A DNA stretch of 64,000 nt. It comes from Mantamonas sphyraenae (Eukaryota; CRuMs; Mantamonadidae). The notes beneath the pieces were generated by a model. It did not search any database. It was not told the DNA's origin and saw only the letters and a list, made by a program, of their open reading frames with translations. A program made the translations under genes and the position numbers. The stretch is from NCBI GenBank assembly GCA_026936335.1, contig JAPMXV010000005.1, forward strand, positions 124,001 through 188,000, read 5' to 3'. Below, piece after piece: positions 11,412-21,900 of this stretch; the stretch's first letter is position 1; the number at the start of each line of letters is the position of its first letter.

Positions 11412-11464
11412 GTCTTGTCGTGTGTTGCTGCAAACCGCGCGTCCGTCCCGCCAAATTTTCCACC
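11412..11464. promoter_or_regulatory. 53-bp divergent spacer between RCC1 gene and UBE2J1 start codons
   Basis: The start codons of the minus-strand RCC1 gene (11411) and the plus-strand UBE2J1 gene (11465) are only 53 bp apart. Any promoter and both 5' UTRs must fit here or extend into the opposing gene. No TATA-like element is evident; the spacer is GC-rich. A shared bidirectional promoter is inference. Confidence 0.55.
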
Positions 11465-13463
11465 ATGTCGTCCACGTTTAATCAAAAGAACCCGGCTGTG
11501 CGTCGTATCCTCAGCGAGGTGCGCGAAATGGCTCGGGACAACTCGTGGCAATACACGGCTGCGCCGTTGGAAGACGTACGTGTGCCTTCAGAGACCATTT
11601 CCCGTTTGCCGTCCCCATTCCGTGTCCCTCACACCTGGTCTCGACCCTTGCAGAATGTTTTTGAATGGCATTTCACCATTCGCGGCCCGCCAGACTCTGC
11701 ATTTGAAGAGGGCATCTACCACGGGCGCATCCTACTGCCGAACGACTATCCGCTGAAACCGCCCGACTTTATCTTTCTCACGGTAGGTTTGCGTGGAGCG
11801 AAGGGGTTGTCATTTGTGGGAGTGTACGCTGTTGGTGGGCTTGGCTTGGCGGGCGCGATGGCCGCAGTTGGGACACACAGGAGCGTTTCCGGCGCTGACG
11901 TCACTTCCTCGCTTTGCCAGGAAAACGGAAGATTCAAGGTGAACGAAAAGTTCTGCGTGACCATCAGCGGATACCACCCGGAAAAGTGGCAGGCGTCGTG
12001 GACAGTGCGCACAGCGTTGCTGGCTCTCATCTCGCTGATGCCCGACGAAGTGCCAGGCATCGGCGCCGTGGACTACGGGGAAAAGGAACGACGGCGGTTG
12101 GCCACAAAGTCCCTCGAGTACGAGTGCGACGTGTGCGGCATCAAGGTGGCCGAGGCTCTGCCGCCGGTGCCCAGCGACTTTAAAGACAGCAAGGAAGAAA
12201 AGGAGCGACTGGCTGTGGCGCAGCACATGCACGAAGGCGATGACGGGGAGGTGCAAGATGATGAACCCAACGCCGAACCCCAAACACAGCCGGAGGCAGG
12301 TCTCAGCCTCAGCAGCAGCACCAGCAGCACCAGCATTACCACAACCTCCACACACAGTAATACTAGCGTAGAGGGACATGTGGATGACCAAGGTGAGACC
12401 GAGGTGACTGTGCACAGCACAGTGAGCGTGGAAAGTGAAGCTGTTGCGGCCTCTACGTTCGGCACGTCTCCGCTACAGTCAGGCGATCCTGTCCAGGATC
12501 CAACGCCTTCCACAGGTCCCTCCATGGTGGGTTCACACAACATGGCCATGCTGGGCGATCTGGGCACGTCGGCACTGTCTGTAGACGTGTCCGTGGAGGA
12601 TCTGTTCAGCACAAACTCGTTGGACATGTCCACCAGCTCTGTGGAGGAGATGACGGCCCAGCTGCAGGCCAACTACTCCAGCATGATGATGCACCACATC
12701 AAAATGCAGCAACTGATGATGCAGCAGTGTGTGCTCCTCAACCAAACTCTGGCCACTCTCAACGAATCCTCGCAATCCAACATCTCTACCTCCTCCGTCT
12801 CCTTTGTCGCACCCGAAGCAGCTGTGCTGCCCAGCATCGACGCTTCAGGCTCATCTACCGGCAGCAGGGCCGCAAGCGACACCCAGCCGGCTCCCGCCAC
12901 TCCCACCCCTGCGCCAAACGCCTCTGTACAGCCTGGTGCCCAGCGCTCCCCTTGGTCTGGCAGCGGGCTGCGCCGCCGTGGCGCACGCGAGGCCAGCGGT
13001 GAGTCCGACGCAGTGGCAGACGCCTCGTTCGACGGCGACGAGGAGGACGACCGCGTGCGCGAGGGACCCGCGGCTCAGTCGACACCAAGTGCCGCAGAGC
13101 CGGCTGCCGAAGGCCCTGTGCACGAGATGAACAGGCGCATCTTGCGCATGCATGGCATGAGCGAGCAGGAGGACGATGACGACGAGTCGGCGCTCAGCGA
13201 CGAGGCTCAGCTCGAGCGAGAAGCACAGGAGGAAAGACGCAGGCAATCGATTGTCCAGCGACGCAAGGCAGGCTTCAATCTGATTATTGTGAGTTCTTCT
13301 GCCCGACCATTGCCCGAGACTGGATCTCCATCTAACAGTTGCGACCGCCGTCACGCCCGCCCTTGTCTCCACAACCTGTCCCTCACAGTATGGCATCCTG
13401 TTTTCCATCATCCTGCTGCTTGTGCGCAAGTTCCAGCTCTCACCACCTTCACTGTTGCAATGA
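11465..13463 (+). CDS. UBE2J1: ER tail-anchored ubiquitin-conjugating enzyme E2, UBE2J1/Ubc6-like
   Basis: Four exons are inferred: 11465-11575, 11654-11782, 11921-13288 and 13389-13463, giving 560 residues. The UBC fold begins with NPAVRRIL and continues through FEWHFTIRGPPDS, YHGRI and YPLKPPDF. The active-site cysteine is about residue 92 in the context KFCVTISGYHPEKWQ, the J1-type version in which the usual HPN motif is replaced by ENGRF. A CxxCG motif follows the core, as in UBE2J1. The last short exon supplies a hydrophobic tail anchor (~534-551) ending RKFQLSPPSLLQ. Family role: ER-associated degradation at the cytosolic face of the ER. At 560 residues it is much longer than animal UBE2J1 (~320), because of a Ser/Thr/acidic linker of about 300 residues. 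The stop lies 56 nt before the next gene's ATG. Confidence 0.93.
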
Positions 13464-13519
13464 ACAGAACGAGGTGTTTCGGCGCACCTCCATCCAAACC
13501 AACAAAAGCACCCCACACG

Positions 13520-16500
13520 ATGGTCGAATTCAATGACGCAGGCATCTCTGCGTTCTTTGTCTTGAACCTCACCGTGGCATTGCCTCAGCTGGTGCTGTTC
13601 TTTTTCCTGCGCCACTGGAAGTGGACGTCGTACATTTTTGCGCACCGCAAGACGTCGTTCTTTGAACGCGAGTCCAGTCGCATAGCCCTGTTTGACAAGG
13701 TGGGACAGGGCGTCAAGGGCCTGGTTTCTCCCCTGCTGTCCAGCCAAGACGACAAGGACTCGCTTGTGGAGGAGATCCTCGATGCCTCCGACGACGCCGA
13801 GGCGCAGCTTGACGAGGAGAAGGAAGAGGTCATCGACGAACACGACCAAACCCTGGGCGACCATTCCAAAGACGTGGAGGAGCCTTGGTTTGCCTGGATC
13901 CTCACCACCATCCATGCCACGGACTCGGACATCTACAAACACTGTGGTTTTGACGCGGTCGCCTTTCTGCAGTTCCAGAAGTACATGATGTACCTGTTCC
14001 TTCTCATGTCCGTCACCACCACCCCCTGGCTCATTTGGATCAACTCTATGGGCACGGCCAACCAGAACAAGGAGTTTTACGTCCCGGGCGTCGTGTACGA
14101 CTGGGCGACCACCAACATGGACGCCGAATCCAACTACCTCTACGCACACACTGCCGCCGCCCTCCTCATCACCTTTATCACCCTCTACCTCATCAAGTCA
14201 TACCTCATCGACTTTCAGCAGAAGCGGTATGTCGAGTGCATGTGCACACGGTCCTTTACCGAGGCCTTCCTCACTTTTCTTTCCGGCCCTGTGCTTCAAG
14301 ATCGCGTGCACAAACGCCCCCTCGGCGCCCTCGCCTTCATCTCTGCTCACACACCCTCGCCTGACCGCGCACAATCTCCCCACACACCGTGTTGACTGCC
14401 CCACGATCCACTCGCAGACGTAACTTCCAGTTCCTCGAGGCTGAGGTGAACAAAAACCGCCGCTCGCCGGCCAGCATGCACACAGTGCGCGTCGACAAGC
14501 TCCCGCGGGAACTCACGAGCGAACGCATCCTGTTCCAATACTTCAACACAAACCTGTACCCGGGCAAGGTTTTGGCTGCGCATATCTGCAGAGACATGCG
14601 CGATTTGGTGCGCATCCAGCAGGAGCGCGACGAACTGCGCAAAACCCTCAAGCACTTGGAAGGTACGACGACAACATCATCAAAGCCGCTGCATCCTACA
14701 CCTATGAAGCCCACGCGCACACACACACACACAGGCACGCACTCACTCACACACAATCTCTCGCTCTCGCTCTCGGCCTTCTCCGCAGACAAGTACTCGG
14801 TGACACGCGAGGTGCCCCGCAGCATGTTCTGCTGCGGAAAGGACAGAATCATGGACCTGCGCCTCAGGATTGCAGACAAGGAACAGATCATTCGAGCGCT
14901 GCTTAACGAGGCATATCCGTCGACGGGCGTGGCCTTTGTCACGTTCCGCGATCCGGTCACTGCCAAGCAATGTGTGCAGAACTTTTCCTTCAACAAACGC
15001 AAAATCAGCGTTGCCGACATGCTCATTGAGGTGGATCCGTTCATCGACCCAGAGTCGGCCAAGCGACTCGCACGCGAGGCAGAAGCAGCTCGCAAGAACA
15101 CAAAGCGCACAGGAACGCAGGACGAGGCAGACGAACCGGGCGTACAGGCGCATCGCTCTCAGTCTCGCCTCCAGCGTGTCAAGAACAAGGGCAAGGAAGT
15201 CAAGCAAAGCATCCAGTATATGCGCATGTCTGACGAGCTGCAGCTGGACGAGGACAACGTGTGGGCTGTGAGCCTTGCCCCGCACCAGTCGGAGATCATC
15301 TGGAGCAACCTTCAGATCCCACCCCGGCAAAAAGTCAGCCGCAACTACGTCATCAAGGCGGTCACTGTGTTGCTGGTTGCATTCTGGGGTGTGCCTGTCG
15401 GTTTTCTGGGCAACATCAAAAGCCTCACCTCGCTGCCTGTGGTTGGCAACGCCTTTGATTTTGTGCTCCACCTCGACGTGCGCGTATACTCGTTTGTGTC
15501 GGGTTATTTGCCCACCATTGTGTTGGTCCTGTTCAACTCCTTCCTGCCGAGCATTCTCACCAAGTTTACCCTGTACGAAGGCGTCACCACCATCAGCCAC
15601 CTCCATCTGGAGACGATGCAGAAGCTCTTTCTCTTTCTGTTCTGCAACACCGTCATTGTGCCCTCGCTCACCATCGGCCTCGCCTCCACCGTTGCCTCGT
15701 TCATCACGCACGTGGAGAGCGAACCGGCACGCGAGATTGCAAACCTCGTACTGCAGATCACCACCCCGGCCACCAACCTCTTTATTTCCCTCTCTATCCA
15801 TTCGGCCATCACTGCATCCAGCAGTGAGCTGTTGCGCATCGGCGACCTGATCTCCAACAAGCTTGGCCGCTACCTCGCCGTCACTCCCTTGGAACGACTG
15901 CGCGCGGACCAGGCCATCGTCACTCCTTTCAACTACTGGCAGAAGTACAGCACCATGCTTGTGTCCATCAGCATCGGCATGATGTTCAGTGTCAACGCAC
16001 CCATCACCACGCCTCTCGTGGCCCTGCTCTTTGTCACCCAGTTTTTTGTCGACAAGTACAACCTGTTGTACATCCACGACCGTCAGCAGGTCACCACCGA
16101 CGGCCGGCTCCACACACAGGTTCTCTACTACGTTCTGGCCATCCTCATTGTCATGCAGCTTTCCACCGTGTGCCTCCTCAGTGCCAAGCTGTTCCCCATC
16201 GGCGCAGGCATTGTGTTTGCCCTCCTCGTGTGGTGTTTCCTCTTTGGCTTCCGCCTCTTTCAACGCTTCACCGAGGCCATCTTCACCCAGGACCTCGTCA
16301 TCGAGACTGCCGCACGCGACGCAAACTATGGCGCCATCAATCCCACAGACTCGGTCAGTTCGCTCGTCGACATGCAAGCCAAGCGTTCGAAGCTGCCCCG
16401 ATCCTACGAGATTGCCTTTATGCACCCTGCCATGAAGCTGTCCAAGGACAAGACTGTCGATCCGCTCCCTGCGGTCGGCGCACGCACCAACCTGCTGGCC

Positions 16501-18882
16501 AACATCAGCTCGGGCATCACCACAGGCATTTCGGGCATGGCTTCGGGCATTACCAGCCTGGTGAACCGCAATCAGGACGAGGAGGAGGAGGAGGAAGGGG
16601 AAGAAGGGGAAGAAGGGAACGAACAGGACGCCAATGGTCAGACGACAGGCACGGAAACAGCGGCCATGGCCGTCGAGGGCGAACGCGACGTGAGTGGCAT
16701 GACGGAAGAGGAGCGAGAGGCCTATCTGCGCGAGAAGGCCATCCGTGCGCAGGTGGGACGCAAACGCAAGCCTCGCAAGCTGCGCAAGAAGAAACGTCGT
16801 CTGCTGCCCGACTATCTGGGCGGTGGCCTGGCACCGGAAAAGCCCAACGACGCAGAGAAGGACGGAAAGGGCAAGGGCAAAGGAAAGGGCAAGGATGGCG
16901 GCAACGGAGAAGACTTTTCTCTGGATGCCGGTGCTGGAGTGGCACGATCGTCCAGCATGGCGATTCCGGGCTCGTCGACAGGAAACACAGCGTCGCCATA
17001 CGCAGCAGCCAACACGTCGCAAATGGTGGTTGCGTATCAACCCAACGGCAACGGAGTGCAGCCGCAGGTGCCGCAGCCGTACGATTCGGGTGACTCGCAG
17101 GCAGTGGGGTCGTTCAGCAACCTGTACGGAAGCTTCAGCCGCGGACGAATCAAGGACGAGTTCAACGAGCCCGACGCAAGCGACGAAACGGACATCACCG
17201 ACTTTCTGCGCCGTCTGCGTTCGCAGAACGTGCAGCTGGACGAGTTTGTCACCCGGCTGGTGGATCCGAAGAAGCCCCGTCTGATGTCGGGTATCCTGCG
17301 TCAACCGTACACAGGGACCATTGCCAAGCTGTGCAACCCGCTGTTGAATATTGTCACGTGCCGCGCCCAACACCTGCGCTTCATCCACATGGCAATTCGA
17401 TTTGAGATCCGGTACACGACGTCGCCGAGGCAGCTGTTCCGCGCAAACAGCATCTGCACGCGCCTTCTGACCGAACTCAACCGTCTTGTGGGCATGCAGT
17501 ACATCCACACGTTGCTCACGCCTGTGATGAGCGAGCTTGAGAAGCGCTCCTCTGTGTTTGACCTGGACGCGCTGCACAAACACAGCGACCAGGAACAAAT
17601 TGCCACCGATCTGCTGGATCTGGCCCAACGCACCCTGGTCTCTGTGTTGGACAGCGTGCAGGACACAATGCCCCTGCTCACCAAGCAGATGGCGTTCTAT
17701 GTTTACCTGGAGACAGCCAAACACTTCCCCAACAATGAGTACCTTGCGCTGTGCGGCTTCTTCTTTGCCCGCTTCCTGTGCCCTTTGATTGCCCATCCGG
17801 TGTGGTACTCGAGTCCACAGGGCCCACACGTGACCAACAGCAACGTGTTCCGCCAAAACACAAACATGCTGGCCGCGTGCTTGCGTCAGATTGCCAGTGG
17901 CCAGCCCTTCCCCGAGGCCTGGGCACAGCGTGATCGCTTCAACCAGTGGATGCAGGACCAGCTGGAGCCGATGCGCTCCTTCTGCCACGAGATTGCGGAT
18001 CCGGAGAGCATCGATATGCCTGTGCGAGCGCTGGGCCAGATGGACACCAAGGAAGCGCAAAAGGTGTTGAGTTGGTGTGCACACCATGCAGACCAGCTGG
18101 CCAATGTGCTGGACGTCGAACTGGACGACAACCTGCTGTTCATGCGCAGGGGCCCTCATGCATCCGAAGACACTGGCTCTGTGTTTTCGGGCTACTCCAA
18201 CCTCACCAGCGACTCGCTGATGGGCGAACTCGAGTTTGACGACGACGAGTTTGCCAGCAACAGCGTCGCCGGTGACGCAGACGACGCGTCGGGCTACGAT
18301 GGCGCCTCGTCCTCGGCCGCAGCCGCTGCAGCTGCCTCGGGCGTGGGCAACCCATCGTATGGATTGGACCACTCCAAGGCCAGCTCGAACAAGAAGGGCG
18401 ACGACGATGCTGAAGCTGAGGAGGATGAAGGGGCCAAGACGGCCGAGGACTCGTACCTGGAAAACCTGGATTCCGTGGGCATGCTCAGCAACAAAGAGTA
18501 CACGGCACTGCTACGCACAGGCGCCTACTTCCAAAAGTATGCCGCTGCCAAACAGGGCAAGTCGAGCAAACGCTACGTCTGGGTGTCCAAGGATCTGCGC
18601 AAGGTGTTTTGGGACAAGAACGACAAGCAGGCCAAGCAGGGAGGCACGTCGAGTGGCTCCATCAAGGTCAAAGACATCCAACGCATCTCACGCGGCCAAA
18701 GCACAAAGGCATTTGGCTCCAAGGCTGCCAGCAAGGCCGACCTGTGCTTTTCACTCATTTCCACAGAGCGCACGCTCGATCTACAGCTCATCCCCACCGG
18801 TGGGCCCAAGGGAAACCTTCAGCCTCTTGTCGAGACCGAACAGTGGGTCAAGGCGTTTCTGTTCCTCAAGCATGGGCGTTGA
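13520..18882 (+). CDS. OSCA/TMEM63 (CSC1) channel fused to RasGAP and PH-like domains
   Basis: Three exons (13520-14226, 14418-14662, 14789-18882) give about 1,681 residues. The N-terminus has three hydrophobic segments (near 10-30, 150-175 and 208-232). A cytosolic RRM-like domain beginning HTVRVDKLPREL (PHM7_cyto type) follows. The RSN1_7TM pore region is at ~474-820 and includes the typical EIIWSNLQIP entry. OSCA/TMEM63 proteins are mechanically gated or osmosensitive cation channels. A basic/acidic low-complexity linker leads to a RasGAP domain (~1118-1431). Its finger-loop Arg is at ~1202 (LFRANS), and an FLR-like segment (FFFARFLCP) is present. A PH-like domain (~1560-1678, KRYVWVS...W near the end) closes the protein. 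The domains are continuous in one exon, so the fusion does not depend on exon guessing. An in-frame ATG at 13460 overlaps the UBE2J1 stop; 13520 is preferred. Confidence 0.9.
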
Positions 18883-18934
18883 TCAGCATTCGCGGAATGC
18901 AACAGGTTCATTTCCACCCGGTTCAGCTCCACAC

Positions 18935-21900
18935 TCACTCGCTGTTCTCGTCTTCATCCTCATCGTCGTCGGTGTCCACACTGCCGTGGCCCACCGAAAT
19001 CTCTGCCATGGCAATGCTCTTGCGGTTCTTTGCTTTGGCCATCTGTTCCGCAGCGCCAGCCTTTGCGTACATCGCGCGAAGCTGGTCAGCGTCGATGACA
19101 GCGTTGGGGTCGACAAACGGAGTGAAGAACTGGGTGACTTCAACGACGACGGCGTCTGCGTCGTGCTCTTCAACAAGGTCCTTCATCCTGTACATGCGAG
19201 AAGAGCGGAAGCTCTGGTCCTTGCGCTTGAGGAGGCGTCGGATCTCGCCCACATTCTTGTAGGTGCGTCCCACCTCCTGGGTGGTAGCAATGTTGAGCTG
19301 CTTGTGCGCCTCGCTGATGCTAATGTCCTGGATGTTCTTCATCTGCGTGGACACGAGGTTGGCCATGCGCGAGATCATTTTCTGCTTCTTGGACATCTCG
19401 TAGAGGCCCTTGGCGAGGATGATGACAAAGGTGAGCAGCAGAATGGTGTTCATGAGCACCAGCACAATGGAGAGGATGACCGAGCTGTCTTCGTCCACCT
19501 CTTCGGGTCGGAAATACAGCATGCCGGACATGAGCGTGACCACGGTGACCACAAGCGACGACGTCTCCAGTCGGCTGGTCAGGGCCGAGCTCATGGGGCG
19601 CATGTACAAATGGAAAACGAGGGCAAAGACAACAACCCACAGACCACTGTAGATTTGTGTCAGGGGACGCCTCGAGAAAAACACAATGACGGCGACCACC
19701 AGCAGCTTGCGCAGCAGCACCACAATCTCCCAGAAGTAGCGTTTGGGACGGAAACCCTCGTAGAGGAAGCGATAGCGCTGCTGGATGGTCTCCGAGGTGT
19801 ACAGTCTGCTGCGATTCTTTGTGAGTAGGGCGAGACCCATGAGGGGCAAGCCTGCGCAGTAGCCGACGACCATGAACCAGCCCCAGGCCTGGTGGTAGAG
19901 GTACTCGGGGGACTTGCAGGAGATGGAGAGGTCGGTCCAGAGGAAGGTTTGGTCCTGGTCAAACTCGGCGCAGTTGAAAATCTGAAACACCTGCTTGGTG
20001 ATGACCGGATGGGCAAGGAAGAGGGTGACGAGGACAGTGACGGAAAAGTAGCGCACTGCGTGGCGCCGCACCTTTGTGCGCTTGGTTTCGGAAACCTGCC
20101 CGCGTGCGCCAATCTGCAGGGTGAAGCCCGTGGCAGACTCGTCGATGGCTGTGTCTCGAGCTGTTCGGACAGCTGGGCTTTGCGCATGCGACGCAAGTAG
20201 ACAATGGTAAAGAGGATGGCCGGAGCGCCGACGCCAATGAGCGGGAAGGTCATGTAGAGGGAGAAGCGCTGAAAGTAGGTGAGGCCAAAGGCGCAGTTGA
20301 CTGGATGCACGTTGAGGGAGAGCAGAGCAAGGCCCATGGTGTCAAAGAGACCCTGGACCAGTGCGGGCCAGCGTGTGTTGAAGTCGCCCACAAAGGCAAT
20401 GACCTGGAGGTAGTTGAGCATGATCTTGACAATGATGGAAAACTCGCTCTTGGGTCCGCTGGCGGTGCTTACGAGGAAGTACAGCAGCACAATGGCGAGG
20501 CCAAAGAACACCAGCACCAGGAACCAATTAGTGGCTGCCGGACCGCAGGCGGAACAGGTGCTGCCAAACTTGCCATAGCCTGGAGAGCACACGGAACACA
20601 GGGGACCCTCGTAGCCCTGGGCACAGGTGTCGTTTGCACCACCCACGCACGCAGCTGGGTTGGGACAGTCGTAAAACACGCGCGAAGTCTGCGACACACG
20701 CCAGAAGCCCGAGGAGGGAATGATGGAGGCGCCTCCTGTGCAGACGGCTCCTTTGCGACACGGGTTGCAGTCTGTCTTGTCGCTGCCCACCTGGAAGAAT
20801 CCCGGTTTGCAGCGGCAGACGTCGCGCGAGGTCTGTGCAAACAGCCCACCTGTGTCTGTGTTGCCCGGGCACTTGTTGCACCTGCTGGCACCCTGGTTGG
20901 GATTGTACGAGCCGCTGTCGCAGCGCTGGCAACGTCGCGAGACGCCGTCGTCGGCCACGGTTTCAAAGAAGCCCGGCGCGCACAGACAGGTGCGACCCAA
21001 CACACTCTCGGGCTCGGAAAAGGGCAACACTTCGACACAGGCTCGGATGCGCACCTGCTCCATGCGCACGGCACCGAGACTGCCGATTCCGCCGGGTTGG
21101 CTCATCACAAGTGTGTAGTTGTTTCCGTAGCGACCCAGCAGACGCACGTTGTCGAACACGGCGGTTCCGGCCACAAAGGCCACCGTGGTGTCGCCCGACA
21201 GCGAGGCGGAGGAGCCACTGCCACTCTCCAGCGCAATGCCCACCAGAGTGCCAGTGTCGTTGATGCGATTGTCCACGGCGTCGTGCAGGTGCACCTTGGG
21301 CGCCGGTGACAGGTTCACGCCGTTGTCGAGCACTGCTGCCACCGATTGAGCCAGCACCAGCCGATGGGCGGGTCCGGGCCGCACAGTAAGGACGACCGCT
21401 GCCTTGTCCAAGCCCACAGACGCCACAAAGAGATCGTACGAGCCAGCACGTGCGGTGGCGTGGATGCCACTCAGCGTTCCCTGCCCACCCGCACCCAATG
21501 TCACCTGGGTGTTGCCCGACACAAGCACAGAGGCAGCGGAAGCCGCGGCCGTGGCCGTGGCCGTGGCGACGACCGAGGCCTGCGCTTGAGTCGATTGCTG
21601 CTGTTCCTGAAGCGAGACGACACGTCCGACGGTGTCGTTGACGACGTTTCCACCTGCGTCGACAATGGCCAGGACAATGTCGGGCAAGGCCACGGATGTG
21701 CCTGTGCCTGTGTACGCCACGTCGATGAGGTTGCTTCCGCTTGCGCCGCCCACCGTGTCCAAACGAACAGTGGATGCGGCCCCGGTGACCACTGTGAATG
21801 TCCATTGGGTGCTGACCAGGCCTGCAGCGGACAGGTCAACCACATACGCGCCCTTGAGCGGACGCACGAGGGACAGGTCAATAAACGCTGCGGTGCCGCC

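Noticed and set aside
14700-14760. CA-rich stretch in the channel gene as a possible functional element
   Set aside because: It lies within an intron (14663-14788) and looks like an ordinary imperfect CA microsatellite in the pyrimidine/CA-rich intron style of this genome.
14743-18372. Minus-strand 1,209-codon frame opposite the channel-RasGAP gene
   Set aside because: The plus strand has channel, RasGAP and PH homology with consistent splice phases. The antisense translation is His/Arg/Val-rich with no domain, typical of GC-rich shadow frames.
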